From Bacillota bacterium (GTDB lineage: Bacteria > Bacillota > SHA-98 > UBA4971), in NCBI GenBank assembly GCA_030024085.1, contig JASEJE010000007.1, positions 51,421 to 115,420 on the forward strand: a stretch of DNA of 64,000 nucleotides, written 5' to 3'. Below are positions 1 through 9,150 of the stretch, in pieces (position 1 is the first letter of the stretch; every line of letters begins with the position of its first letter). Below the pieces are notes generated by a model that worked only from the letters and a program-made list of their open reading frames with translations, was not told where the DNA came from and did not search any database. The translations under genes were made by a program, and so were the position numbers.

Positions 1-28
1 CGGCAACACGTGCGAGCACGTGTTGCCG
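1..28. repeat. 12-bp stem hairpin upstream of sugar permease
   Basis: Perfect inverted repeat: CGGCAACACGTG (1-12), loop CGAG, CACGTGTTGCCG (17-28). It ends 23 bases before the permease start. The gene upstream lies outside the window; in importers of this kind it is often the binding-protein gene, so the hairpin may be an intercistronic element that sets transcript ratios (inference). No T-run follows, so it is not a classical terminator. Confidence 0.7.
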
Positions 29-51
29 GGCGGAAGGAACGGTGGTCTCTC

Positions 52-960
52 ATGAGCGCGAGCCACAGCGTGTCGTCATACTGGAAGAACCGTGCCAGGC
101 GACACACCATGCTGATGGGCTACCTTTTCGTTGCCCCCGTGGCGTTGTACGTCCTCATTGTTCACTTCATCCCCATCGCGTCGTCGCTGTACCTAAGCTT
201 CACAGATTACAACATCCTGACCGCACCCAAATGGGTGGGCGTGGCAAACTATGTCCAGCTGCTGTTCCGTGACGATCTGTTTCGCAGGGCCATGAGGAAT
301 ACAGCCCAGTATGCCCTGGAGGTCCTCCCGCTCAATATCGCGATATCTCTCGCGCTCGCGCTCCTCGTGAACCGGGCCACCCGGGGGATAGTCATCTTCA
401 GGACGCTATTCTACCTGCCGGTGGTGACGTCCATAATAGCCGTGAGCATGATATGGCTCTGGCTGTATGAGCCGCGGTCGGGCCTCATCAACCTCCTCCT
501 CGGAAAACTCGGAATCGGCCCGGTCAACTGGCTGGGAAACCCAGCCCTCGCGCTCCACTCGCTCGTGCTGATGCGCGTCTGGAGGGGCGTCGGATGGAAC
601 ATGGTCATTTACCTCGCGGGGTTGCAAGGCATCCCGCAGTACCTGTACGAGGCCGCCGAGGTCGACGGCGCATCGGGCCTGGGCAAGTTCCGCTACATCA
701 CCTGGCCCATGCTGAAGCCGGTGACGTACTACATCATTGTAATGGGCCTCATCAGCACGTTTCAGACTTTCGGCGAGGTGTACGCCATGACCGGCGGCGG
801 GCCGCTTGACAGCACGACCACGGTGGCGTTCCTCGTATACCAGCGAGCGTTCCAGTACTTCGAGATGGGAGAAGCATCAGCCGTTGCATTCCTGCTATTC
901 GGCGTGATCCTTGTGCTGTCGCTGGTCAATATCAGGTACTTCCAGACGAGGCTCGACTAA
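52..960 (+). CDS. carbohydrate ABC transporter permease, MalF/UgpA type
   Basis: Inner-membrane permease of a CUT1 sugar importer. The first membrane span follows a short basic N-terminus, and about six spans can be seen. The EAA loop that docks on the ATPase is visible near residue 198 (EAAEVDGASG, then a WPMLKP segment). ATG at 52 is chosen because it begins just before the usual MalF N-terminus; an upstream in-frame start at 10 would run through the hairpin. The partner permease follows on the same strand after a gap of about 260 bases in which I see no gene. The binding protein is not in the window, so the substrate is unknown; glycerol-3-phosphate, maltodextrin and other sugars are all possible. 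Confidence 0.9.
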   Translation: MSASHSVSSYWKNRARRHTMLMGYLFVAPVALYVLIVHFIPIASSLYLSFTDYNILTAPKWVGVANYVQLLFRDDLFRRAMRNTAQYALEVLPLNIAISLALALLVNRATRGIVIFRTLFYLPVVTSIIAVSMIWLWLYEPRSGLINLLLGKLGIGPVNWLGNPALALHSLVLMRVWRGVGWNMVIYLAGLQGIPQYLYEAAEVDGASGLGKFRYITWPMLKPVTYYIIVMGLISTFQTFGEVYAMTGGGPLDSTTTVAFLVYQRAFQYFEMGEASAVAFLLFGVILVLSLVNIRYFQTRLD

Positions 961-1219
961 CCCGCGGGCGCAGGGTGGCGATGTGGGAAGCGAAGCACAG
1001 CATTGCCCTCCAGCGGGGAAACCTCGGAGCTACGCCATGGAATAACCCTGAAGCAAAAACAGCATTGCGACGCCGATGTGGATCGACATGAGTACGCATT
1101 GGGTAGTTCCTCGAGAACAGGAGGCCCCGCCGTGCAGTGTGCGAGGCGGGCATTGAAAGGCCGGTGAGCGTGCAGTGGGACCAACCCGTGAGTCTGCAGC
1201 AAGTGGAGGATGCGCGAAC

Positions 1220-2176
1220 ATGCGCGACGTGCGACAGGAGATATGTGGGTCTCGGCGATGGAACACCCCGGGCCCACACTCGAGAGCATCTCTCGAGAGG
1301 CGGCGAGCCCGTCTTCGCCGCGCCCTGGCCGGCGCCGCGGTCTACGTTGTCCTCGCGGCAATCGCCATCGTGATGGCCGGGCCTTTCGCCTGGATGCTCA
1401 TGAGCTCTTTTAAGCCCAACCAAGAGCTATTTGCATACCCGCCGGTATGGATACCGACGAAGATAACCTTTGAACACTTCGTGAACGCGTTCAGGTACAC
1501 GAATTTCGCCCGCTACTTTCTCAATAGCGCTGTCGTCTCGGTGACAGCCACGCTGCTGAACCTCTTCTTTTGCTCGCTCGCGGGATACTCCTTCGCAAGG
1601 CTCGATTTCCCAGGGAAAAGCCTCATTTTCTTTGCAGTCCTGGCAACCATGATGATACCTGTGTACGTGACGCTCATTCCCCTGTTCATTCTTGTGAGGA
1701 GATTTCCCCTTGCGGGCGGCAACAACTTGTTCGGCCACAACGGCACAGGCCTCATCAACACATACTGGGGCCTCATCCTTCCATACATCGTGAGCGTGTT
1801 CGGAGTGTTTCTCACGCGCCAGTTCTTCACGTCGATTCCAACCGAGCTCAACGATGCAGCAAGGGTTGACGGGGCGAGTGAGTTCACGATCTACTCCAAG
1901 ATCTATCTCCCGCTCAGTCGCCCGGTGCTCGCCACCCTGGCCATATTCTCCTTCACCGGCGTGTGGGACGACTTCCTGTGGCCTCTCGTGATAACGAACT
2001 CAGAGCACATGCGGACGGTGCAGCTCGGTCTCCAGATCTTCAGGTCTCAGTTCCTCGTTGACTGGGGGCCCCTGATGGCCGCAACGCTCGTCGTGACCCT
2101 CCCCGTGCTCCTCATCTTCATCTTCAACCAGCGGCACTTCGTGAAAGGCGTGGTCACGACGGGGCTCAAGGGATGA
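1220..2176 (+). CDS. carbohydrate ABC transporter permease, MalG/UgpE type
   Basis: Second permease of the CUT1 importer. A first membrane span lies near residue 40, and the EAA loop (NDAARVDGASEF followed by YLPLSRP) is near residue 210. ATG 1220 is preceded by GGAGG at 1205-1209; in-frame codons extend upstream to 1175 but align with nothing in the family. Length is about 318 residues, slightly long for MalG because of a charged N-terminal stretch of about 35 residues. It pairs with the permease at 52-960. No ATPase gene follows; such systems often share one MsiK/UgpC-like ATPase encoded elsewhere. The gene ends 46 bases from the convergent germination operon. Confidence 0.9.
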   Translation: MRDVRQEICGSRRWNTPGPHSRASLERRRARLRRALAGAAVYVVLAAIAIVMAGPFAWMLMSSFKPNQELFAYPPVWIPTKITFEHFVNAFRYTNFARYFLNSAVVSVTATLLNLFFCSLAGYSFARLDFPGKSLIFFAVLATMMIPVYVTLIPLFILVRRFPLAGGNNLFGHNGTGLINTYWGLILPYIVSVFGVFLTRQFFTSIPTELNDAARVDGASEFTIYSKIYLPLSRPVLATLAIFSFTGVWDDFLWPLVITNSEHMRTVQLGLQIFRSQFLVDWGPLMAATLVVTLPVLLIFIFNQRHFVKGVVTTGLKG

Positions 2177-2222
2177 TAGGCCCCTCAATGCGTTCCTCCA
2201 TTCACAAGGGTCACGTGTGGCA

Positions 2223-3332
2223 TCACCGACCGCTTTCGTCGCTTCTCTGACGAATCGTGCTTACGACCAGCAACAGAAGAGTCAGGCATGCCTCCACCGC
2301 CAGCGCGTACCAGACGAGCGTCCCCGTGACGTACCGGTCCATGTGGGGGCCAGATCTGAATCCCAGAAAAGCCCTGGCGGCCACAGCGATACCGACGGAA
2401 GGGACCACGTAACGAAGGGTCTTGAGGCCAATGATCTGAGCGACGCCGATGCTCGTGCAATAGTAGAACACCGATATGGCCAGGAAGGCAGCGCCAGTCC
2501 AGAGGGGAAGGATCATCACCTCCACATGCTCAAAGAAGCCGCGGACGGAGATCATCCGGGCCACATTGTAGTGGGTGTTGATGAGTGAAGAGAAGGCTTC
2601 CTCGCCAAAGAGCGCCACAGCCGTAGTGTACCCATACATCATCAACACGCCGGAGATCACCACCGCACCTGCTTTGACCTTAAGTGCTTTCGAAGGCTCG
2701 TTGACATATGCCATAAGGACCCCCATGACCACGCATACGCCGAAGAAGCTGGTCACGACGAGCCCCGTCTCAATGATGGCAAGAGGGGGCGTCTGGAGCA
2801 ATGGCAGGAGATTGGCGGGGCGGATACGGTTGCTCGTGAGTGATGGGACGGCCGTTGCGAGCAGCGAGACGATGGGTCCAACAAGCTCGGCCGCACGAGC
2901 TATCACTTCGAGCCCGCTCGAGACGGCGTACGCTGCAAGAGCCACAAGGATCGTCGCGAAGACCCAGATAGGTGTCTCCGGCATAACCAGGAGAAATGCC
3001 TCGGCGAAGTTACGGGTCTCCAGCGCCGCCATTTCGAAGAACAACAGGACGTATGCCGCGGCCGCAAGCTTGCCAAGGAGCTTTCCGAGGACTCGCTCTG
3101 AGTAGCCGTATATGGTCATCCCGCGATACCTGCGGCCCAGCACAAAGAGAAAACAGCCCACAACTATGTCGAGCACGATGGCCATGAGAAAGGCTAGCCA
3201 GAAATCCTGCCTTGCGCGCCAGAGAACGAGGTGAGGAAGTCTGAACATGGACATAGTGATAATGATGACCACGATTGTCCAGAAGAACTGCCTTTTCGAG
3301 ATCCGTCCTTCTTCAAGCAAGGTTCCTACCAC
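2223..3332 (-). CDS. gerAB: spore germination permease, GerAB/GerKB family
   Basis: Integral membrane subunit of a GerA-type germinant receptor in the spore inner membrane (APC-superfamily fold). About ten hydrophobic spans are visible. The N-terminus EEGRISKRQFFW matches the family opening, where the mature start typically reads EGKIS-RQ-F. I place the start at GTG 3332, which overlaps the stop codon of the GerAC gene; TTG 3320 is an alternative, and the open frame to 3464 is only shadow of the GerAC end. Length is about 369 residues, normal for the family. It is last in the order AA, AC, AB, a known variant of the usual AA-AB-AC order. The germinant cannot be predicted. Confidence 0.9.
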   Translation of the reverse strand: MVGTLLEEGRISKRQFFWTIVVIIITMSMFRLPHLVLWRARQDFWLAFLMAIVLDIVVGCFLFVLGRRYRGMTIYGYSERVLGKLLGKLAAAAYVLLFFEMAALETRNFAEAFLLVMPETPIWVFATILVALAAYAVSSGLEVIARAAELVGPIVSLLATAVPSLTSNRIRPANLLPLLQTPPLAIIETGLVVTSFFGVCVVMGVLMAYVNEPSKALKVKAGAVVISGVLMMYGYTTAVALFGEEAFSSLINTHYNVARMISVRGFFEHVEVMILPLWTGAAFLAISVFYYCTSIGVAQIIGLKTLRYVVPSVGIAVAARAFLGFRSGPHMDRYVTGTLVWYALAVEACLTLLLLVVSTIRQRSDESGR

Positions 3333-4651
3333 CCGGTGCCCGTCATGCGCCTCTTCAACGCTGGTCCGATCAGCCCTGATACATCCAATCTCGTGTTCAC
3401 ATCCAGGTTGACTTCCACGTGCGGGAAGTATGCATCCTCCCACGTCTCTGCCATGGCTTTCCACTGCCGCGGGTGCTTCCTATAGAAGGTGAGCCCGAAG
3501 CCGAAAACGTCGGTCCTGAGGTCACGCTGCGCTCTCGTGACGACCATGCGGACCTCGTTCTCGATGGCCGACGCAAGCTCCCGTTCAAGCTCGTGCAGAT
3601 GCTCGATCGTATACAGGCTAGACGCTGTAGCCTGCTCGGCCAGGTTCGCGCTTGCGCTGATCTCCACCGTCACGTGAGGGACGCCGCCCTTGATCTCAGG
3701 ACGGATCCTGCTCCTCGCCCGAACGATTTCCAGCGTCACCTTGCCCCGACCCCCGGCCAGGGGGTCCACCACGATTGATGCGCCCCTCACCCGGTTCGTA
3801 ACCCAGAGCAGACCCCGGGTCTCTTCCTCGTCAAGCCAGCCAACAAGCCTGTCACGTTTGAAGACCGCCGCGCCCCGCACCATGGGCACCAGCTTTGTCC
3901 CTCCGGCTCCCGCTCGTCCTCGTTCCACGTCTTCAGAACCTTCGTCGCCGCTCTCGCCGTCGTTTGGCGCCGATGGTCCACCCTTGCTCACCAGTTCCAC
4001 AGCGGAAGCTGCCGGGGACTGGCCGGGGTTCTCCATTTCCAGAAGAAAGCCGTGAAGAGTCTGAGCGAGAGATGTGGAATTCTGGCCATACTCTTCCAAT
4101 TGCCCCATTATTGTCTCCGCTGGCACCTTCTCCAGCTCCGAGTAGCCCTCAAGGATGCTCCTTGCCAAACAGCCCCGGGCAACGGCCAGCCACGCAAGGC
4201 GCCTTGGCATCGGGTTTCTCGCCAACACGTCGAGGAACGGCCCAAGGCCCTCTCGTGCAAGCGCTTCACTGAACAGGATGAGTCGTAGGTGCCCCCAGAA
4301 AGGCCTCCGGCCCGCGACATTGCTCATTTTCCACGCGGCATCGAAGAGCGAATCTCCCGTAGTGCTCAGCACCCAAACCCCTCTTCCCTGGCCCTCGCCG
4401 CCCCGCGCCGGCCTCGGCGCGCCTACTTCTGCAGGCTTGATGATCTGATAGCTCACCTCGAGTTTGCCCGGCTCCTTGGCCTTATCAATCCCCACCGCCA
4501 CCACGATGGCACGCTTATCAAGCTCCCTCGCGCTCCAGCATCCCGGCGTTGCTATCATCAGTAACGTCAGAATTGCACTTGCGAGAGCGATCAACATCAG
4601 ACGCTTCACATTACCCTTTCCCTTCCCCCACACCACCCCGAACATGATCAC
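3326..4651 (-). CDS. gerAC: spore germination lipoprotein, GerAC family
   Basis: Lipoprotein subunit of the germinant receptor. A lipoprotein signal ends at ATPGC and is followed by WSARELDKRAIVVAVGID, the family signature just after the lipidated cysteine. The GTG at 4651 is chosen: SD GAGGAGG (4660-4666) sits 8 bases upstream and the codon overlaps the GerAA stop (GTGA). ATG 4645 is two codons later and has looser spacing. An acidic, low-complexity insert (around 3870-3990: Pro, Asp, Gly, Glu-rich) interrupts the middle of the protein. The product is about 441 residues, longer than the usual 370-400, mainly because of this insert. Co-translated with its neighbours by overlaps at both ends. 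Confidence 0.9.
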   Translation of the reverse strand: MIMFGVVWGKGKGNVKRLMLIALASAILTLLMIATPGCWSARELDKRAIVVAVGIDKAKEPGKLEVSYQIIKPAEVGAPRPARGGEGQGRGVWVLSTTGDSLFDAAWKMSNVAGRRPFWGHLRLILFSEALAREGLGPFLDVLARNPMPRRLAWLAVARGCLARSILEGYSELEKVPAETIMGQLEEYGQNSTSLAQTLHGFLLEMENPGQSPAASAVELVSKGGPSAPNDGESGDEGSEDVERGRAGAGGTKLVPMVRGAAVFKRDRLVGWLDEEETRGLLWVTNRVRGASIVVDPLAGGRGKVTLEIVRARSRIRPEIKGGVPHVTVEISASANLAEQATASSLYTIEHLHELERELASAIENEVRMVVTRAQRDLRTDVFGFGLTFYRKHPRQWKAMAETWEDAYFPHVEVNLDVNTRLDVSGLIGPALKRRMTGTGW

Positions 4652-6333
4652 ATCCTTTTCCTCCTCACCGGAGCCTGAGGCATGCTGGTTGCGGGCTGTC
4701 TTCTCATATCTTGCCAGGTGATATACCCGACTCTCTTCGTTCGCGCCCACAGCGGCCACCGCATCAGGATGTCCCGCGCTGCCAAGCTCGATGGTGCGAG
4801 CGGAGACATGTAGGGCACCCCGAACGATCGCAGCGAAAGGAGGTGTATGTGTACGGCAATGAACCCTGTCATGAGGCCGAAAAGCCCGAGGATTGCGCTG
4901 AGCGCAAGGAGCAGAAAGCGCAGCAACCTCGCGATGGCGGTGATGTCAGGATAGGTGATCGAAAACGACGCAATGGCTGTGAACGCAACCACGATCACGG
5001 TGGGCGCCGATACGATGCCTGCGCTGATGGCAGCCTCCCCCAGCACTAGCGCTCCAACGATGCTCACTGCGGGCCCAATGACACGCGGCATCCGTAACCC
5101 GGCTTCCCTCAGAGTCTCAAAGGCAAGCTCCATCAGAAACGCTTCGATCGCTACGGGAAACGGCACGCCTTCTCGCGCGGCCGCTATGCTGACGAGAAGT
5201 GGAGTCGGCAGCATCTCGGGGTTGAAGGTGGTCACCGCCACATACAGCGAAGGCAGAGTGAGCGCCGCGAGAAGCGCCACAAGCCGAAGCCAGCGGCTCA
5301 AGGTGGCGGTATGGAAGTTCACGTAATAGTCCTCGGGCGATTGGAAATACTGCAGAAATGTGACGGGCATCCTGAGCGCAAACGGGGACCCGTCCACGAG
5401 CACGGCCACCTGGCCCTCCAGTATGCCGGCTGCCACCGCGTCTGGTCGCTCGGTGTTCGCTACGGTGGGAAAGGGCGAAAGCGGCGCATCCCTGATGAGT
5501 TCCTCGACATACTGATCAGACAGGACGGCGTCGATCTTGATTCGCCGGAGCCTCGCCCATACCTCCTCGACCACCTTGGGGTTGGCAATGCCCTCCAGGT
5601 ACACCACGGCTACTTGCGTTTGACCTGCTGACCCAATGGTGAGAGTCTCTATGCGGAGATTGGGGCTGCGAATCCTCCTCCGCAGCAGCACGGTATTGGT
5701 TCGGAGATCCTCGACGAATCCCTCCCGGGGCCCCCTGATGACGCTTTCGCCTCGAGGTTCCTCAACATCCCGTGTCTTCCACCCTCTCGTGGATGCGAGC
5801 AGGGCTTGACCAGACGTCTGGATGAATACGGCTGTGTCGCCCGACAGGATGCCCGAAACAACCTCACGCAGGTCACAAACGGCTCTGAGTTGCCCGAGGG
5901 AAATACCGCAGTCCCTGACGAATTCAAGGACGTTTCCACGTGGGGCCGTTGCGTCGGCCTGCGCCTCGAAGGCACCTGACATCAGCGGCTTGAGGATATG
6001 CCGGCTTATGAGCCGCTTGTCTGCAAGGCCGTCGATCCAGATGACCCCGCATTCAAGCTGTTTTGTCCCCCCCAGCTTGAACGTCCTCGTCACGAGATCC
6101 TGCGGCTCGCCGAGGAAGCCGGCCACCGCTTTTGCGTTCGCCTGGACATCCCGAAGGACATGCACAGGTGGCTCGCCCGCACGCCCGCGAGGCGATCCCT
6201 TCGAACCAGGCTTTTTCCGCGCGCGGAGCAAATCCAGCAGCGTTGTTGCGACCCTAAGCAAGCTGGGCCTCACGTACGATTCACCGAGGCTATTATGTGC
6301 CGTCCCACGCCGCCGCATTACCGGGCAGAGCAT
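4648..6333 (-). CDS. gerAA: spore germination protein, GerAA/GerKA family
   Basis: GerA-type receptor subunit: a large N-terminal cytoplasmic region (to about residue 330) and a C-terminal block of five or so membrane spans. Recognisable family segments are AVFIQTSGQALL, then VVYLEGIANPKVVEEV-RRI, VAVLVDGSPFALRMPVTF, QSPEDYY, and FLMELAFETLREAGLRMPR. It reaches 561 residues, somewhat long; the start is uncertain (6333 or ATG 6318) and the first 50 residues are basic and poorly conserved. First gene of the three-gene receptor operon. In relatives such operons are read in the forespore by sigma-G; I could not define that promoter here. Confidence 0.93.
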   Translation of the reverse strand: MLCPVMRRRGTAHNSLGESYVRPSLLRVATTLLDLLRARKKPGSKGSPRGRAGEPPVHVLRDVQANAKAVAGFLGEPQDLVTRTFKLGGTKQLECGVIWIDGLADKRLISRHILKPLMSGAFEAQADATAPRGNVLEFVRDCGISLGQLRAVCDLREVVSGILSGDTAVFIQTSGQALLASTRGWKTRDVEEPRGESVIRGPREGFVEDLRTNTVLLRRRIRSPNLRIETLTIGSAGQTQVAVVYLEGIANPKVVEEVWARLRRIKIDAVLSDQYVEELIRDAPLSPFPTVANTERPDAVAAGILEGQVAVLVDGSPFALRMPVTFLQYFQSPEDYYVNFHTATLSRWLRLVALLAALTLPSLYVAVTTFNPEMLPTPLLVSIAAAREGVPFPVAIEAFLMELAFETLREAGLRMPRVIGPAVSIVGALVLGEAAISAGIVSAPTVIVVAFTAIASFSITYPDITAIARLLRFLLLALSAILGLFGLMTGFIAVHIHLLSLRSFGVPYMSPLAPSSLAARDILMRWPLWARTKRVGYITWQDMRRQPATSMPQAPVRRKRM

Positions 6334-6405
6334 TGCCAGGTCGGATCTCCCGGGTTCCCCGGCGACATGATTCCAAACGTGCTGCCCTCAGTCACCACGG
6401 CTACC

Positions 6406-6441
6406 CCTGCTATTGCATACTCCCGTTTCTTCAATAGCAGG
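6406..6441. repeat. inverted repeat between adenine deaminase and gerAA
   Basis: Stem CCTGCTATTG (6406-6415) and CAATAGCAGG (6432-6441) around a 16-base loop. It lies downstream of the adenine deaminase gene and upstream of gerAA, both on the minus strand. It could end the upstream transcript or bind a regulator of the germination operon; there is no T-run, so the terminator reading is weak. Confidence 0.5.
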
Positions 6442-6489
6442 TATCATCGGAAGAACACCGGGACGGGACGGCGGGACGGAGAGAACGCG

Positions 6490-8220
6490 CTAACCCGCGA
6501 GCAATAGCAGAAGCGCCTGCCGCTCAACATCGACCAGGCCCCGGTCGGTCACTTTGAAACCGGGGCTTGTGGCAAGCGTGAGCATGACGAGGAACAGCAG
6601 AGGCTGCCTGTGGGAAACCCCGAGTCGCACAAGGTCTGCCTCCAGGGACTCGAACTCCCGGGCGACCTCCTTGACAGGACGGTCGCTCATAAGCCCCGCT
6701 ACAGGCAGCGGCACGTGGCGCAGGACCCTCGTGCCTTCCGCGACCGCGATCCCGCCGCCGGACTCTATGACAGCATTCGCCGCCGTAGCCATGGCGTCCG
6801 CGTCTCGCCCGAGCACCAGCAGGTTGTGGGCATCGTGGGCCACCGTGGTCGCACACGCCCCGCTGCGCAGGCCATATCCACGCACGAACGCTAGACCCTT
6901 CCCCTCCTGCCCGCGGCGCCTTCCGTGACGCTCGAGCACCTCCGCGAGCACCACGTCCGCATCCCCCGGCAACTCGGCAAAGCCGTCACGTACCGTGACT
7001 GTGCCCGTCCCCAGCGAGGTTACAGTGTTGACAGAGTTGGCCTCGATCACGTGGACCCTGTGGACGCCGTCGGGTAGTGGCACCCGGAAATCGTCCCGGC
7101 TGAGCAGCGGCAGCTTCACCGTCTCGAGGACCCACCCAGGGAGGTCCTGGTCGCCGCCGCTGCCGCACTCGTTGCACACGCACACCCCATCCCGGGCAAC
7201 GAGCCTGCCCGCCTTGTACACCGAGTTAACGTTCAGGTCAGCCAGGTTATCCAAAACAAGAAAGTCGGCGATGAACCCCGGGGCTATGATGCCGACATCG
7301 CACAGGCCAAGAACGGCAGCAGGCCGACACGTTGCACACGAAAGCGCCTCGTACGTGTCCATTCCCATCTCGATGGCCTTCTTGACGTTGTGAAGGAGGT
7401 GTCCTCGGAGGATGCGACTTGCGACCACATCATCGGTGACGAAAACCACCCGGGAAAGATCGGGGACACTCCTCAACACATCTATGTTCTGGCGCGTGAT
7501 GGACTTCTCCTGAATCTCGACGCACACGCCTTTCGACAGTTGCTCGAGGATTTTCTCGGGGTATGCAAGCGTGTGGTCGGTCCTGACACCGTGGGAGAGA
7601 TACCTGCTCAGGTCCTGGCCCGAAAGGGTAGGTACGTGACCCTCGATGAGAAGCCCCCGTCGTCTCGCCATAGCGACGATGTCCACAAGGCGCGCGTCGC
7701 CCTGGAGGACGCCCCGGTAGTTCATCACCTCTCCCAGGGCTATCACCCTCGGATGGCCCACGAATGGCTCGAGGTCCCCCGCGGTGAGGATCTCCGCAGA
7801 CGTTTCCAGATCCAGCGACGTTGCCGGCACACAGCTTGGAAGCGAGAGGTACACGTCGAGCGGGATATGCTCGCTCGAATCGAGCATGAACTGAATCCCT
7901 TGGCCACCCAGGACGTTCGCGATCTCGTGGGGGTCCGTCAGCACAGTGGTTGTGCCCTGCGGAAGCACGGCCTCGGCGTAGCGCCTCGGCGTCACGAAAC
8001 TGCTTTCTATGTGGGTGTGAATGTCGACAAGCCCCGGCATCACCGTGCGACCGGCAAGGTCCACACTCTCATCACACGGGGGCGCCGGAGAGCCCGCCTC
8101 TTCGACCAGCCAGAACCGGCCTTGCCTGACTGTAAACCAGCCGCGGAAGGTGCGTTGGCGCACGACGTCAAGGAGTTCCGCGTTGTGGTAAAGCGTAGTC
8201 CTCTGTTGCTCGTACAACAC
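6490..8220 (-). CDS. ade: adenine deaminase
   Basis: Hydrolyses adenine to hypoxanthine and ammonia in the cytoplasm. Amidohydrolase fold: metal-binding DIHTHIESS near residue 67, followed by LPQGTTTVLTDPHEIANVLG, the family signature. GEVMNYRGVL, EGHVPTL and the HGVRTDHT segment carry further metal ligands. The C-terminal domain contains AHDAHNLLVLGRD, typical of Ade proteins. Length of 576 residues is normal. The start is set at GTG 8220; the SD is weak, so the start is uncertain by a few codons. Downstream of the nucleoside phosphorylase and the Pot-type importer in what looks like one operon. I saw no purine riboswitch in the 165 bases before it. Confidence 0.95.
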   Translation of the reverse strand: MLYEQQRTTLYHNAELLDVVRQRTFRGWFTVRQGRFWLVEEAGSPAPPCDESVDLAGRTVMPGLVDIHTHIESSFVTPRRYAEAVLPQGTTTVLTDPHEIANVLGGQGIQFMLDSSEHIPLDVYLSLPSCVPATSLDLETSAEILTAGDLEPFVGHPRVIALGEVMNYRGVLQGDARLVDIVAMARRRGLLIEGHVPTLSGQDLSRYLSHGVRTDHTLAYPEKILEQLSKGVCVEIQEKSITRQNIDVLRSVPDLSRVVFVTDDVVASRILRGHLLHNVKKAIEMGMDTYEALSCATCRPAAVLGLCDVGIIAPGFIADFLVLDNLADLNVNSVYKAGRLVARDGVCVCNECGSGGDQDLPGWVLETVKLPLLSRDDFRVPLPDGVHRVHVIEANSVNTVTSLGTGTVTVRDGFAELPGDADVVLAEVLERHGRRRGQEGKGLAFVRGYGLRSGACATTVAHDAHNLLVLGRDADAMATAANAVIESGGGIAVAEGTRVLRHVPLPVAGLMSDRPVKEVAREFESLEADLVRLGVSHRQPLLFLVMLTLATSPGFKVTDRGLVDVERQALLLLLAG

Positions 8221-8385
8221 CGCCTGAACTTGCGCCCCGCTTTTCTATCAGCATTCCTGCGCAACACAGGTCACAATCGGTCATCCCACGAAAGCCGGCG
8301 CAACCAACCCCCATGCTTTCGATACAGCTTTGCGCAGTCACTAGCGCCATGTCATGCAAGTGTCATCATCTGCCCCGCCGCAGGC

Positions 8386-9150
8386 TCAATGCGGCGAAGA
8401 AGGCTTGTCCACGGTTTCGCAAAGCAACCTGACGGCTTCCAGGGCGATTTCGATCTCAGCCTGTTCAGCAGCTTTGAAAAGGGCCTCCTTCTCGCTGAGC
8501 GAGGGCTGCTCCGCAAGCCATATGTTGGAGTCGGTGCCCACCACCGCACCGGCCCGGGCCTTTCTCACACTTGCAACGATGAACAACGTGGCACATTCCT
8601 GTTCCGAACACACTACTCCCGCATCGGTAAGAAGCCGAGCCAGACGTTCGTCCCTTACATAGTAAGCATCCCTGGTATAGCTGATCCCCTTTCGGAGGAC
8701 TCTCCCCGACCTCCTCACTGCCTCGCACAGCGCCTGGGTGACGTCGAGGTCGGCTATGGCCGGATACGGGGGAGGAACGTACTCAGCGCTCGTTCCGTCC
8801 CCCCTGTAGGCCCCGGTCACCACGATGACCTCTCCGATGCCGATGTCGGGCTGTCGGGCACCAGCGGAACCCACCCGAATAAACGTATCTGCGCCAGCCC
8901 TGATGAGCTCCTCGATGGCGATGGACGCAGAAGGCCCGCCGATCCCGGTGGAACACACGCTCACCGGGACGCCCTTGTACGACCCTGTGAAGACAACGTA
9001 TTCACGATTTTCAGCGATCAGCCTTGCCTCGTCAAAACGCTGCGCTATGCGACGCGCCCGTCCCGGGTCTCCCGGGACCAGCACGTACCTCGCCACATCT
9101 CCGGGTTTGCACCGGATATGTTTCTGAACCTCCACCGTAGACACCGTCAC
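8386..9150 (-). CDS. nucleoside phosphorylase (uridine/purine phosphorylase family)
   Basis: Splits nucleosides with phosphate to give base and ribose-1-phosphate. PNP_UDP_1 fold: VPGDPGRARRIA near residue 24 (phosphate site), STGIGGPSASIAIEEL, RVGSAGARQPDIGIGEV (ribose/phosphate site), SEQECATLF and GTDSN near the base site. GTG 9150 overlaps the stop of the binding-protein gene as GTGA and has GGGAG nine bases upstream, so this start is firm although the frame stays open to 9738. 254 residues, the usual length. Sequence alone does not separate uridine, inosine/adenosine or methylthioadenosine phosphorylase. The neighbouring adenine deaminase favours an adenine-releasing activity (inference). 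Confidence 0.9.
   Translation of the reverse strand: MTVSTVEVQKHIRCKPGDVARYVLVPGDPGRARRIAQRFDEARLIAENREYVVFTGSYKGVPVSVCSTGIGGPSASIAIEELIRAGADTFIRVGSAGARQPDIGIGEVIVVTGAYRGDGTSAEYVPPPYPAIADLDVTQALCEAVRRSGRVLRKGISYTRDAYYVRDERLARLLTDAGVVCSEQECATLFIVASVRKARAGAVVGTDSNIWLAEQPSLSEKEALFKAAEQAEIEIALEAVRLLCETVDKPSSPH

Noticed and set aside
8221..8385. Purine riboswitch before adenine deaminase
   Set aside because: I could not find the conserved three-way junction sequences.
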